Shown: piece by piece, positions 1 through 9,823 of the stretch
Numbering within the stretch: the first letter of the stretch is position 1
Layout of the letters: the number at the start of each line of letters is the position of its first letter
Assembly (NCBI GenBank): GCA_021816695.1
Contig: JAKAXE010000006.1
Location: 1-62,344, forward strand
DNA: 62,344 nt
Direction: 5' to 3'
Origin: a bacterium
GTDB taxonomy: Bacteria; Chloroflexota; Dormibacteria; Aeolococcales; Bog-877
Notes under the pieces: model-generated
Database searches by the model: none
What the model was told of the DNA's origin: nothing
The model's input: the letters and a program-made list of their open reading frames with translations, nothing else
Program-made: the position numbers and the translations under genes

Positions 1-68
1 TGATGATGATCGCGCACCCCTCTTCGTGGGACCGCCCCCGGCGCCTACCGGCCACCGGGCTCGGGCCG

Positions 69-170
69 GGGTGCCCGACGGCGCCCCGGTCGCTCCGCGT
101 GCCGCTGCTTCCTTCCGGACCTGACGGGGTTGGCGGTGACCGGCCGCGTCGGACCCGACCGTCGGCACCC
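69..170 (-). ncRNA. ffs: Bacterial small signal recognition particle RNA (4.5S type)
   Basis: Read on the minus strand, this stretch contains the hallmark SRP domain IV segment GTCAGGTCCGGAAGGAAGCA (about 103-122). The two ends, GGGTGCCGACGG and CCGTCGGGCACCC, pair to close a hairpin of about 102 nt, the normal size of a small bacterial SRP RNA. It would bind Ffh and target nascent membrane proteins to the translocon. The exact ends are inferred from the closing stem and could extend by a few bases. Confidence 0.9.
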
Positions 171-360
171 GGATGATCGGAGCTGACCCGGAAACGCCCC
201 CCCTAGGAGGGGAGTTCGACCCCGCTGTAGCGGATTGCGGGTACAGGGCACCGCTAACTCCCCGTCTAGCGCGATCGAGGCGATTGTAGCGCGGTGGCGC
301 GAGCCGGGCGCTTGGCCCCACGGCCAGGGGGAAGTAGCGGCTGGACGGGTCGGAACTCGC
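171..360. other. Intergenic region upstream of the SRP RNA and downstream of the ABC permease
   Basis: No coding sequence is convincing here. It must contain the minus-strand promoter of the SRP RNA. A G/C palindrome around 198-216 (core CCCCCCTAGGAGGGG) could form a hairpin, but no poly-T tract follows it. Confidence 0.4.
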
Positions 361-1995
361 TCAGAGGTCCATGGCGGCCAGCCGCCTGGTCCCTGCCCGG
401 AGGGCAACGCCTCCGGCGGTCGCCGCGCACAGCCCACAGATGAACAGGGACAGGGCCTCCCGCTCCCAGAAGGGCATCCAGGTCAGCAGCAGTGGGAGGG
501 TGAAGGCCACGATGGAGACGGCGACGTAGGTGGACCCCAGGAGCATGAAGGCCATGACCAGCCAGATGCCGACGGCCCGGCGGGGGTCGTTCCAGTCCAG
601 CCGTGGCCAGGCCGCCCCCATCCCGGTCGCCAGGCCCACGAGCCCCAGAACCAGCATGGTCAGCTGGGCGGCGGAGATCGCCACCTCGTTCCCCGGGAGC
701 CGCTGGGTGGCCTCGGTGACCAACAGGAGCGCCAGGCTGGCTCCGGTGGCAACCAGCGCCGGTAGCTGGGCCTTGCTGAGTAGCACGGCCCCCGGGCTGA
801 GCGGGGCACTGAACAGGCACCAGGCTTGCTTACCCTCGGCCCCGATGGCGCGCAGACCGAGGCCGCTGGCCGCGAAGAGGGCGGCGAAGGAAGCGGTGGT
901 GAGCGGCCCATACCAGGCCGGGAAGTCCCTGAAGACCCCCGAGCCTCCGCGAGGGGAGAGCAGGTAGACGGCGAACAGCCCCACGGGAAGCAACAACTGG
1001 ATCAGCTGCCCAGGGTCCCGGCGAAGGACGCGACCATCCTTGCTCAGGATGGCCAGAGGAGCCGGCAGCGCTCGCGCGAATCGCGACCTCCTCGTCCTGG
1101 CGGCGGTGAACTGCGAGCGGTACCACCCCTCCCGGAGGAAGCGGGACGAGACCAGGATCCCCAGCGGAGTGACGACGGTGGCGAGGAGGGCGGTGAGGGC
1201 CGCCAGCAGGACCGCCAGGGCGAACTGCCCGCGCGCCCCCGCCACCAGGCTCCCCGCTACCCAGAACGTGGGCAGCCAGGCCGGCGTGCCGACCCCATGG
1301 CCCAAGTGGCTCAGGCCCAGCCCGCCCGAGCCATGGCCACTGAAGGTGGCCGCCAGGTCGACCGCCGCCGCCCCGAAGCCAACGCCGGCGACCAGAACGC
1401 CGGCGGCGTCGCGGACCCGCGCTGCCGGGACCAGCCGTACCACCAGGACCACGCCCACGAGGGCCAGGGACATGGGCACCAGCAGCAGGGCGGGCAGTGT
1501 CAGCGCCGCCAGGGGCACCAGGAGAGGCGCGTGGAAGCGCAGCGCAGCTGCCAGCACCGCGGGGGCGCCGATCAGGGTCCCGATGGTGAGTCCGATGGCC
1601 AGCTGGTTGGCGAGCCGATGAGCGAGGAATACGGTGGCGCTGAGGGGAGAGGACAGGAGCCACTCGACATCGCGGGCGAAGTACAACGAGGCCAAGGCGA
1701 AGCTGACCGAGCTGGCCAGCGTGAAGAGCCAGAGGAGAGCGGCCACGGTGGCGAGAGGCGCCTCCAGCTGGCCGGGGGACATCCGTCCCAGCAGGCGCTC
1801 GGCTGCCGGGACAGTAGCGGCCCAGAACGCAACCACCACCGGAACGGCGAGGGTGGCCGCCAACCGCCGCCCCGGGCCGGACCGCCACCAGGAGTTCCAG
1901 GTGGCCAGAAGCGAGGCCCGGAAGAGGCCGAAGAGCTGCCCGCGGGGACGCAGAGCGCCCCGCTCCCACGGTCCAGACCAGGCTGGAGCCACCAC
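361..1995 (-). CDS. ABC-2 type transporter permease subunit
   Basis: A protein of about 544 residues, mostly hydrophobic, with many predicted membrane segments of six-helix ABC-2 permease character. It has a soluble N-terminal stretch of about 30 residues (FGLFRASLLATWNSWW) before the first helix. I chose the GTG at 1995 because it lies just past the TGA of the upstream ATPase gene (1999-1997), implying translational coupling; longer readings enter the ATPase gene. Together the two proteins make an exporter in the inner membrane. The substrate cannot be told from sequence; such pairs export drugs, lipids, heme or polysaccharides. Confidence 0.75.
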   Translation of the reverse strand: MVAPAWSGPWERGALRPRGQLFGLFRASLLATWNSWWRSGPGRRLAATLAVPVVVAFWAATVPAAERLLGRMSPGQLEAPLATVAALLWLFTLASSVSFALASLYFARDVEWLLSSPLSATVFLAHRLANQLAIGLTIGTLIGAPAVLAAALRFHAPLLVPLAALTLPALLLVPMSLALVGVVLVVRLVPAARVRDAAGVLVAGVGFGAAAVDLAATFSGHGSGGLGLSHLGHGVGTPAWLPTFWVAGSLVAGARGQFALAVLLAALTALLATVVTPLGILVSSRFLREGWYRSQFTAARTRRSRFARALPAPLAILSKDGRVLRRDPGQLIQLLLPVGLFAVYLLSPRGGSGVFRDFPAWYGPLTTASFAALFAASGLGLRAIGAEGKQAWCLFSAPLSPGAVLLSKAQLPALVATGASLALLLVTEATQRLPGNEVAISAAQLTMLVLGLVGLATGMGAAWPRLDWNDPRRAVGIWLVMAFMLLGSTYVAVSIVAFTLPLLLTWMPFWEREALSLFICGLCAATAGGVALRAGTRRLAAMDL

Positions 1996-1996
1996 G

Positions 1997-2779
<783 letters not shown>

Positions 2780-2842
2780 GCGGGGATTATCACCCTGTCC
2801 GGCTCGGCCCCGCCTTCCGATGCGACGTTGTAACCTCAGGGC

Positions 2843-3757
2843 ATGAGTAGCAACCCTCCGACCCGGACCACCCTGAACGACATGGCCCTCTCCCCGGGCA
2901 AGCGGGCCCGGCTCCACAACCTCCTCTACGACCACGGCCCGGGCAACGGCACCCTCTTGCTCCTGCCGGTGGACCAGGGACTGGAGCACGGCCCGGTCGA
3001 CTTCTTCGCCAATCCACCGGCCCTCGATCCAGACTTCCAGTGCCAGCTGGCGTTGCGCGGGCGATACTCCGGTATCGCCCTCCAGATCGGTCTGGCGGAG
3101 CACTACCAGTCCCGCTACGCCGGCCGGCTGCCGCTGGTGCTCAAGGTCAACGGGCGCACCAATGTCCCCAGTTCCGATGAGGCCTTCTCACCCCTCACCT
3201 CCTCGGTGGAGGATGCCGTCCGACTGGGAGCCTCCGCGGTGGGCTACACCTGCTACGTCGGCTCTCCAGCCCAGGACCGGGATTTGCGCCAGATGAACGA
3301 GGTCCGCCGGGAGTGCGAACGCTACGGGATGCCGCTCATCTGCTGGTCTTACCCCCGGGGGTCAGCCATCGCCAAGAAGGGGGGGCAGGACAGCCTGTAC
3401 GCGGTGGACTATGCGGCCCGGGTCGCGTCGGAGATGGGTGCGGACGTCATCAAGATCAACATCCCGCGGGCTCACGGGGAGGCCGACGGTGCGTCGCCGG
3501 CACCCTACGACAGCCTGGCCGAGGATCGGCGCCAGATGCTCGCTCGAGTCATCCGGTCAGGTGGGCGCTCGCTCGTGATCTTCGCCGGCGGCAGCAAGAT
3601 CGGCGACCAGGAGCTCCTGGGGCGGATCGAGGACTGCATGGCGGCAGGCGGGACGGGATTCATCTTCGGCCGGAACATGTGGCAGCGCCCAATGGATGAG
3701 GCGCTGGCGATGACCGAGCGGGTGCACCAGGTCCTCGCCCAGTACGGCGCCGGCTGA
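2843..3757 (+). CDS. fba: Class I fructose-bisphosphate aldolase (DhnA/archaeal type)
   Basis: A 304-residue cytosolic TIM-barrel enzyme of the DhnA family, which cleaves fructose-1,6-bisphosphate to dihydroxyacetone phosphate and glyceraldehyde-3-phosphate through a Schiff base. Visible family features are LLPVDQGLEHGP near residue 40, LKVNGRT near 100, and GADVIKINIPR near 205 with the likely Schiff-base lysine. The C-terminal phosphate-binding strands are IFAGGSKIGD and GGTGFIFGRNMW. The start ATG follows a short purine-rich leader. The gene is divergent from the ABC pair and converges on nuoN, leaving 3 bases between the stops. DhnA-type enzymes can also act in other aldol pathways, but length and motifs fit the glycolytic enzyme. 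Confidence 0.9.
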   Translation: MSSNPPTRTTLNDMALSPGKRARLHNLLYDHGPGNGTLLLLPVDQGLEHGPVDFFANPPALDPDFQCQLALRGRYSGIALQIGLAEHYQSRYAGRLPLVLKVNGRTNVPSSDEAFSPLTSSVEDAVRLGASAVGYTCYVGSPAQDRDLRQMNEVRRECERYGMPLICWSYPRGSAIAKKGGQDSLYAVDYAARVASEMGADVIKINIPRAHGEADGASPAPYDSLAEDRRQMLARVIRSGGRSLVIFAGGSKIGDQELLGRIEDCMAAGGTGFIFGRNMWQRPMDEALAMTERVHQVLAQYGAG

Positions 3758-3760
3758 CCC

Positions 3761-5212
3761 TCAGGGTCCCGCGAGCGGGGCCAGAGCGGCGCGGGCGGCG
3801 ATGCCCATCAGGGGGCCAAGGGTCACGGTGAACCCGGCCAGAGCGGCCACGCTCAGGCCGATACCGATGAGGGTGGCCCGGCTGGGCAGCTCGAGCGGCT
3901 GACCCTCGGCCTGGGGGTCCAGGAGCACCAGGATCCAGCGCAGGGCCACGGCTGCGGAGAGGATCGCCCCCAACACCACGGCGACCGCCAACCAACCCAG
4001 TCCGGCCTCCAGGCTGGACTCCACCACCATGAGGCGGGCGAAGAAGCCGGTCAGGGGAGGCAGCCCCGCCAGGGCGGAGAGCAGCAGGGCCAGTAGACCC
4101 GCGTGGAGGGGGGAGCGGGAGGCCAGACCGCGGAGATGGACGATCCCGTCTCCAGAGCCCGACAGCTGAACCGCGCCCAGAAGGCCCAGGCTGGCCGTGA
4201 CCACGGGCACCAGCCCGAGAACCAGATAGAGGACGGCCGCAGTGGCCGGGCGGCTGGACCAGGTGAGGCCGACCAGCACCAGCGCCGCGTCCCCCACGAA
4301 CAGGCAACCCACCGCAGCCAGCAGCGAGCGCTGGCGCCAGGCGAGAGCTGGAGCGATGAGGATGGTCAGGGCCGCCGCTACCCCGACGGCCACGTTCCAG
4401 CCGGGGATCGCTGCACCCAGGGCGCCCGGCAGCAGCCGGAGGAGGGCCGCGGCGCCACCCAGGGCGCCTAACGCCAGCCCCGCCAGCGCCGGACCTAGGG
4501 GAACCGCCGCGGTGGCTCCCACCCTCCACCAGGTGAGCGGGAAGGCACCAAGGGACCCGGCGACCCCCACGGCGATGAGGAGCGCCGCCAACCCCAGCAG
4601 GGGGCTCGGAGGGAGCGCCTCCAGGCGGCTGAGCTGGGTGGCGTGGCCGAGCCCGGCCAGGATCGCCTCCCCGGCCGCGAACGTCGCCAGGAGGGCACCG
4701 GTGACCACCAGTGACCGGGCGGCGGAGCGTACCGTCCCGGGATCCACCTTCCGCAGTGCGGACCCGAGGATCAGGGGAAGGCTCACGGTCGCCATTCCCA
4801 CCAGTAGGGTGAGGAGGTCGGCTCCCGAGGCGGTGAGCATGACCCCCGAGGTGGACACCAGGACCAGGGCGTGGTAGAGGGGCCGGTGAGGATCGAGCTG
4901 CTCCTCCAGGTCGGAGCCGGTCAGGAGGATGGCGGCGGCGGCGGCCGGGGCGGCCGCGTAGAAGAAGAGCGCGAAGCGGTCCACCAGAAAGCTCCCGTGC
5001 TCGACGTCCGGGGGCGCCGGCCCCAGGGAGCTGCGCCAGAAGCCCACTGCCGCCAGGAAGGCCAGGCCCGTGAAGGCGAGTGCTATCCAGCGGCTCAGGC
5101 TGCCGCGGTCGCCCCGCGAGCCGTAAAAGCCTCCCTCCACGCCCAGGCAGGCGAACGCTCCCAGCAGCAGGATGCCCAGCGGCGCGAAGTCCTGAAGGAA
5201 GGCGAGATTCAC
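3761..5212 (-). CDS. nuoN: NuoN-like membrane subunit (Mrp antiporter-like), degenerate
   Basis: About 483 residues, almost wholly hydrophobic, with roughly 13-14 membrane segments, the size of NADH dehydrogenase subunit N. The GTG start overlaps the nuoM stop (GTGA at 5212-5209), so the two are coupled. By eye, the TM5 glutamate of canonical NuoN (IELxSLP type) lies where this protein has VGMATVSLPL. The TM7 lysine is also absent in the helix that includes LAGLALGALGGAAALLR. The C-terminal half still shows the family layout with LPPLTGFFARLMV. It is placed as NuoN from order and length; it may be a non-pumping or remodelled subunit. Confidence 0.72.
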   Translation of the reverse strand: MNLAFLQDFAPLGILLLGAFACLGVEGGFYGSRGDRGSLSRWIALAFTGLAFLAAVGFWRSSLGPAPPDVEHGSFLVDRFALFFYAAAPAAAAAILLTGSDLEEQLDPHRPLYHALVLVSTSGVMLTASGADLLTLLVGMATVSLPLILGSALRKVDPGTVRSAARSLVVTGALLATFAAGEAILAGLGHATQLSRLEALPPSPLLGLAALLIAVGVAGSLGAFPLTWWRVGATAAVPLGPALAGLALGALGGAAALLRLLPGALGAAIPGWNVAVGVAAALTILIAPALAWRQRSLLAAVGCLFVGDAALVLVGLTWSSRPATAAVLYLVLGLVPVVTASLGLLGAVQLSGSGDGIVHLRGLASRSPLHAGLLALLLSALAGLPPLTGFFARLMVVESSLEAGLGWLAVAVVLGAILSAAVALRWILVLLDPQAEGQPLELPSRATLIGIGLSVAALAGFTVTLGPLMGIAARAALAPLAGP

Positions 5213-6735
5213 TTGCCGGGCACCTTGGCCGGGGCCATGCTCGAGACCCGGGCCGCCACCAGGTCGGTGCCATGCACCGTGTAGGGGACGAAGTAGCCAG
5301 CGGTGATCCCGAACACCACCACGGCGGCCGCCAGCCACCACCCCGCGTAGAACTCCGATCCTCGGGAGTCCGCGATGGGCTCGGCGAGTTCCGGCTCCCC
5401 TCCCGGCGCCCAGAATGGCCCGGTGCCAACCCTCCAGGCAGCATAGGCCAGGAGGCCCATCCCCAGGATCACGAGCGCGGTGATGAAGCGATGCTCGGCG
5501 AAGCTGCCGAGCACCACCTGGAACACCCCGGGAAAGCCGACCAGGAAGGGGACGCCGCCGAGGGACGCCGCCCCCACGGCGAACATGAGCTTGAGTCGGT
5601 CGGCGCCCACAGCCCGTCCAGCAATAGAGGTGATCTCAGCGCCACCGCCACGATCGGCCACGGCGCCAATGGCCAGAACCAAAAGCGGGGCGACGAAGGT
5701 TAGGGCGAAGGCCAGCCACAGGGAGCCCGCGAGAGACGTCTCCGAGAACGAGATGATCCCCAGCAAGACCGGGCCCGAGATGCCGGCCAAAAGGGCGGCG
5801 GTGGCGCGCCGCACGTCCCTCTCCCCCACCGCCCGCAGCGCCGACCAGTACAGGGTGACAACCGCCAGCAGAAGGACCGGAAGCACCAGCTGCAGGCCCC
5901 CCCTCGGGTCCATCCCCAGGAGCACCCGGACCAGCCCGTAGGCGCCCACCGGGAGAGACGAGACGACCAGCAGCATGGCCACCGGCGTGGGCGCCGCGGC
6001 AACGCCGTCCAGGAGCCACCGCTGCAGCGGAAAGATCGCCATGCGCGCGCCGAAGGCGAAGAGCAGCAACCCGGCCACGATCAAGCCCGGTGCCCCCTTG
6101 AGCGGCCCGACCGTGGAGAGGGTTACGAAGTTGAAGGTGGTATTGCCGGTCTGCAGCAACATCAGGAGGGCGGCGACGAGCAGGGCGGCGGCCCCCAGTG
6201 ACTGGGTCACCAGGAGGCGCCGTCCCGCCTCCCGAGCGCCAGGTCGGGAGCCGGAGCCGACGAGGAGCGCCAGGGGAAAGACCGGCAGCCAGAAGAACAC
6301 CACAAGGAGCAGGAGGTCCTGGGTGGCGAAGAACCCCGCCAGGCTGGTCTCGGCGATGAGCAGCAGGGCGAAGTGGGAACGGGTGCGTTCCCGCATCCGC
6401 CAGCTGGCCAGCACCAGGGCCGGGAAGACCGCGGTCACCGCGAAGAGCAGCATCAGGCTCAGTCCGTCGACCCCCAGGTGGTAGTCCAGTTGGAAGTAGA
6501 AGCCGCGCAGCCAGGGGGCGTCGATGCTGGGCTGGGCGATCGCCCCCTGGGCGGGGTTGCCCACCTCGCCCAGGAGGTCGAAGATGGCGATGGCCAGCGG
6601 GAGGCCGGTGGCCAGCAGGGCGCTGGTGCGTACGCGAAAGCGCTCCAAGTCGGTCCTCACCGGAAGCAGGGCGATGACCATCGCCCCGATCAGGGGGACG
6701 AACACAATCAGGGTCAGGCTGACGTCACTGGGCAC
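5209..6735 (-). CDS. nuoM: NuoM-like membrane subunit (Mrp antiporter-like), degenerate
   Basis: A 508-residue polytopic membrane protein. Landmarks align with NuoM: a TM5 region QDLLLLVVFFWLPVFPLAL, the TM7 entry FPLQRWLLDGVAAAPTPVAM, then GAYGLVRVLLG. Canonical NuoM has FFWE and LLK at the corresponding places; here the glutamate is replaced (FFWL) and the lysine is lost (SSLPVGAYG). The loop glutamate of the late helix (VGEF type) is also changed (VGFPGVFQ). The GTG start at 6735 directly abuts the nuoL stop. The protein would sit in the membrane arm of a complex I-like enzyme, but proton translocation by the standard mechanism is doubtful. Confidence 0.8.
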   Translation of the reverse strand: MPSDVSLTLIVFVPLIGAMVIALLPVRTDLERFRVRTSALLATGLPLAIAIFDLLGEVGNPAQGAIAQPSIDAPWLRGFYFQLDYHLGVDGLSLMLLFAVTAVFPALVLASWRMRERTRSHFALLLIAETSLAGFFATQDLLLLVVFFWLPVFPLALLVGSGSRPGAREAGRRLLVTQSLGAAALLVAALLMLLQTGNTTFNFVTLSTVGPLKGAPGLIVAGLLLFAFGARMAIFPLQRWLLDGVAAAPTPVAMLLVVSSLPVGAYGLVRVLLGMDPRGGLQLVLPVLLLAVVTLYWSALRAVGERDVRRATAALLAGISGPVLLGIISFSETSLAGSLWLAFALTFVAPLLVLAIGAVADRGGGAEITSIAGRAVGADRLKLMFAVGAASLGGVPFLVGFPGVFQVVLGSFAEHRFITALVILGMGLLAYAAWRVGTGPFWAPGGEPELAEPIADSRGSEFYAGWWLAAAVVVFGITAGYFVPYTVHGTDLVAARVSSMAPAKVPGK

Positions 6736-8688
6736 TCAGGCTGTCCCCCACCAGGTCGCCGCGGCGGCTGCCAGCGCCAGCACCGCGACCACCACCCCGA
6801 CCGCCCGTGGCTCCCACCCGGCCGGACCGGGTGGCGGGCTCTCGGCGAGGTCGGCAAGCCCCTGGGCTGCTAGGTCCCCGGCCGGGTAGAGCGCCCGCTC
6901 AATCAGGCTCGCTACCGCCCGTCCAACGCCCAGCACAACCCACCGGTCGGTGGCCTCCAGGGTGGAACCGCCCCCCAGGCCCGGCACCGTAGTCAGGCGC
7001 ACCTGGTCGCCGGCCAGCCAGACCACGCCGAGCCCGGCAAGCCCGGCGACCAGCACCAGGAGCAGCCCGGCCCCGGAGCCGCCTAGGCCGGGTACCGACC
7101 CGGCTTGGGGCAGCAGCCGGCCCAGCACGAACGAGAACGCCCCCGCCAGCCAGGCGAGCGTGGTGGCGACCACGGGGACCACCGCCCCTGGCTGGCGCGC
7201 CCCCTGCGCCAGCTGACGACGCACCGCCCGCGCCTCGCGAACGTCCGCAGGTTCGGCGCCGTAGATGAGGTGCCAGGCAATCCGTGCACAGGCGGCGGCC
7301 AGCAGCAGGGGGACGGCCACCCCGGCAACGATGGCGAGCACCCGCAGGGGCGCTGGCGCCGAGCCAGCGGTGAGGGCTGCCGCCAGAACCTCGGCCCGAG
7401 CAAAGAAGGCTCCCACCCCTAGTACACCAGCCCCGGCGGCGAGCGCGCCGAGGAAGGTGAGTGCCGCTGGGCGAGCCTGCCGCCAGACTGCCCCCAGCCG
7501 GTCCACGGCGCGAACCCGGAGGTCGTGCTCCAGGCGAGCGGCGGTGGCGGAGAGTGCCGCAACCACCAACACCGTGGCCACCGCCATGGCAGTGGCCGCC
7601 GCCGGCGCCGCCAGCCCAACGGCCATAACCGCCATCCCCGTCTGGCTGAGGCCGACCCAGCCGGCGAACGGCCGCAGCTGCTGCTCCCCGACGGCCAGGA
7701 CCGCGCCCAGCAGGGCGGTGACCGCGCCCAGCCCCACCAGCGCCGGTTCCGCGCCCGAGGCCAGGTGCAGTAGCGGGTAGACGGCCAGGAGCACAGCCAC
7801 CGGGACCACCCCCCCGGCCACCCCCTGGAGCAATGCTCCGGCGCCCGAGCGGGCCACGGCGAGCGCCCGCCAGAGCCCGTGCAGGGGCGCCTGGCCCGCC
7901 GCCCCAGCCGCGGCTACCAGGAAGAGCACGGCCGAGATCGTGAGGGTCCGCCCCCCAACTCCCCGCACCAGCCCGTGGTGGGCGGCCACCCAGATGGGGT
8001 ACAGGGCCTCGAGGTTCAAGCCGTAGGGCGTCTGGGTGCTGGGATGCTTCCCGGTGGTGGCCGCCAGCGCCACCTGGCCGGCGAACTTGACGTAGACGAA
8101 GACCACGGCCAGGAGGAGAACGGCCCCGGATCCAGTCCAGACCAGGTAGATCCGCCGGGCCGACCGGCCTGACCCCGCGCCGGCGAGCATGGTCCCCATC
8201 AGCCCCGCCAGGCCGAACCCGAGGAGAAGCTGGAAGAGCCCCGGTGCGAGTGCCACCAGCTCGGCCGACAGGCCGAGGAGCGCCGATAGGCGCATCACCG
8301 AGGGGAGCTGGGAGCTGGTGCGCAGCTGGGCCATGATCTGAGCCTGTCCGAGTACCACCGCGGTCGCCGCCAGGGAGGCCAGGATCACCCCGTAAGAGGT
8401 CGCGGCGTACCCCACGCCCACCTGGAAGTTGGCCGGCAGCAGCGTGGTGGTGGCGGCGTTGAACGGGGTCTGGGTGACCGAGAACGTCCAGAAGGTGATG
8501 GTGGACTGGGTCACCTGATGGTGGTGGAGGACAGTGGCGGCGAGGAGGACGAGGGCAGCCCCCAGGGTGAGCCAGCCGCCGATCCACACACCGAGGGCCG
8601 ACCCTCGCCGTGTCTCCGAGAGGTAGCTCAGGGCGATGCCGCCCAGCGGCAGGAGAAGCACGACCCACCCCACCACGAAAACCTTCAC
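6736..8688 (-). CDS. nuoL: NuoL-like membrane subunit (Mrp antiporter-like), degenerate
   Basis: A 650-residue polytopic membrane protein, near the usual NuoL length. It keeps the TM9-10 signature as RPFAGWVGLSQTGMAVMA (compare KRVLAYSTMSQIGYM in NuoL) and the long C-terminal extension expected for the lateral helix. Key ionisable residues look missing: TM5 reads LLLGFGLAGLMG instead of WEGVGL, TM7 AGQAPLHG instead of GKSAQLP, and the LIHAATM histidine region reads LLQGVAGG. The GTG start overlaps the nuoK stop (GTGA). Assignment rests on order, size and these weak landmarks. Confidence 0.75.
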   Translation of the reverse strand: MKVFVVGWVVLLLPLGGIALSYLSETRRGSALGVWIGGWLTLGAALVLLAATVLHHHQVTQSTITFWTFSVTQTPFNAATTTLLPANFQVGVGYAATSYGVILASLAATAVVLGQAQIMAQLRTSSQLPSVMRLSALLGLSAELVALAPGLFQLLLGFGLAGLMGTMLAGAGSGRSARRIYLVWTGSGAVLLLAVVFVYVKFAGQVALAATTGKHPSTQTPYGLNLEALYPIWVAAHHGLVRGVGGRTLTISAVLFLVAAAGAAGQAPLHGLWRALAVARSGAGALLQGVAGGVVPVAVLLAVYPLLHLASGAEPALVGLGAVTALLGAVLAVGEQQLRPFAGWVGLSQTGMAVMAVGLAAPAAATAMAVATVLVVAALSATAARLEHDLRVRAVDRLGAVWRQARPAALTFLGALAAGAGVLGVGAFFARAEVLAAALTAGSAPAPLRVLAIVAGVAVPLLLAAACARIAWHLIYGAEPADVREARAVRRQLAQGARQPGAVVPVVATTLAWLAGAFSFVLGRLLPQAGSVPGLGGSGAGLLLVLVAGLAGLGVVWLAGDQVRLTTVPGLGGGSTLEATDRWVVLGVGRAVASLIERALYPAGDLAAQGLADLAESPPPGPAGWEPRAVGVVVAVLALAAAAATWWGTA

Positions 8689-9101
8689 GACCCCGGCTCC
8701 AGCCCGTCTCGGGGCTCCTCTGGAGGAGGCGTCGGCTCCGCGTCCGCCGCGGGTAGCTCGATCTGGGGACCCGCGGGCTCCTGGTCAGCGGTGCGCGAGG
8801 CCGCCAGCTCCAGCAAATCTGATCCCGTGCGGCGGCGCAGGACCAGGGCGACCGCCACCGCTCCCGGAAGCGTCACCGCCGAGAGCACCTCGACGACCAC
8901 CGCGGCAGCCTGGAGCTGGGCCGCCGCGGCCGTGGTCGGCGCGGTGGCCGCGAAGCCCACCAGGGCCGACGTCACCGCGGCCAGCAGCAGAGCGACGCCC
9001 GCGAACGCGCCCAGGGAGTCCCGGCGGTGGACCAGTGCCGCAACCCCAAGGGCGGCCACCGCGGCGGCGGTCACCAGGAGGGCGGCGGCCGTCCCGTTCA
9101 T
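8685..9101 (-). CDS. nuoK: NuoK-like small membrane subunit
   Basis: About 138 residues: three hydrophobic helices followed by a charged, proline-rich C-terminal tail of about 40 residues. The helix order and the RR after helix 1 (VHRRDSLGAFAGVALLLAAV) match NuoK (RRNLLFMLIGLEIMINA), but the two functional glutamates of NuoK (E36 and E72 in E. coli) align with alanine and with Thr/Val here. The ATG overlaps the nuoJ stop (ATGA at 9101-9098). Longer readings of this frame overlap nuoJ and are rejected. The fusion-like tail is not seen in standard NuoK, which is about 100 residues. Confidence 0.62.
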   Translation of the reverse strand: MNGTAAALLVTAAAVAALGVAALVHRRDSLGAFAGVALLLAAVTSALVGFAATAPTTAAAAQLQAAAVVVEVLSAVTLPGAVAVALVLRRRTGSDLLELAASRTADQEPAGPQIELPAADAEPTPPPEEPRDGLEPGS

Positions 9102-9703
9102 CCGCGCCCGCCCCGGCGCTGCGCCCGGGCGGCCGCGCGCGCCGCCGCCCGCTGCTCGGCTCGGCGCCGCTGCTCGAGGAGTCGGCGCCGTCTGGCCGCC
9201 TCGGCCTGCTCCTCGACCACCTCGCGGCGGTCGCGGCGGACGAGAACCGCGGCCGAGATCAAGACGAAGGCGGCCAGTACCAGGATGCCCATGACCGGCA
9301 CCCCAGCCCCCAGCAGGAAGGCCGTCGCCACCCGCACCGGCGACGGCGCAGCTGCGCTGCCTGGAAAGCCGGCGGTGGTGGCCGCTCCCACGCCCACCAA
9401 GAGCGCGAAGGTGAGCACAGCTGCTGCCCCGGGGATGACCACCGAGAGCGCCGTGCGAGGGGCATCGCCTTCCTCCGCGCCGGCGGACCCGGGATCCAGG
9501 GCGGCTAGCACGGCGACCCCCGAGCCACCAAGCAGAAGCGCCTCCAGCACCGCCGGCACCCACGCCCCGGCGCCGGCCAGGGCCACCGCCAGCCCCACAG
9601 AGAGCAACATCAACGCCAGGAGCTGGCCCGGACGGTCGCGGTGCCAGAGGAAGGCGAAGCCCGACCCGATCGCCATCCCGCCCCCAACCGCGACCGCGAT
9701 CAT
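9098..9703 (-). CDS. nuoJ: NuoJ-like membrane subunit with basic C-terminal tail
   Basis: A 201-residue protein with about five membrane helices and a strongly charged coiled C-terminal tail rich in Arg, Glu and Ala (from about residue 155). Position before nuoK and general layout fit NuoJ; sequence identity to classical NuoJ is weak by eye. The ATG at 9703 is preceded by CAGGAGG about 11 bases upstream. It is the first gene of the five-gene nuoJ-K-L-M-N run. No genes for the soluble arm (nuoA-I) lie within this window. Confidence 0.58.
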   Translation of the reverse strand: MIAVAVGGGMAIGSGFAFLWHRDRPGQLLALMLLSVGLAVALAGAGAWVPAVLEALLLGGSGVAVLAALDPGSAGAEEGDAPRTALSVVIPGAAAVLTFALLVGVGAATTAGFPGSAAAPSPVRVATAFLLGAGVPVMGILVLAAFVLISAAVLVRRDRREVVEEQAEAARRRRLLEQRRRAEQRAAARAAARAQRRGGRG

Positions 9704-9719
9704 CTACCGTAGCGCCTCC

Positions 9720-9734
9720 TGACCGAATTGGTCA
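9720..9734. promoter_or_regulatory. Palindrome upstream of the nuoJ-like operon
   Basis: TGACCGAATTGGTCA is a 15-base inverted repeat (5-base arms, 5-base centre) located 17 bases before the nuoJ start. It is AT-rich at its centre in a GC-rich region. Position and symmetry suggest an operator, but no regulator gene is adjacent. Confidence 0.25.
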
Positions 9735-9823
9735 TAGCCGCCGCGCCCGGCGCGACCCGGCCCAGTGCACGTGGCACGGGCCGTCATTTTATGGGAGCGA
9801 GATCGACCTCCGAGGGCTGACGC

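Noticed and set aside
8685-9563. Long Gly/Arg-rich version of the nuoK frame
   Set aside because: The first part overlaps nuoJ in another frame and has low-complexity Arg/Gly composition typical of shadow frames in GC-rich DNA.
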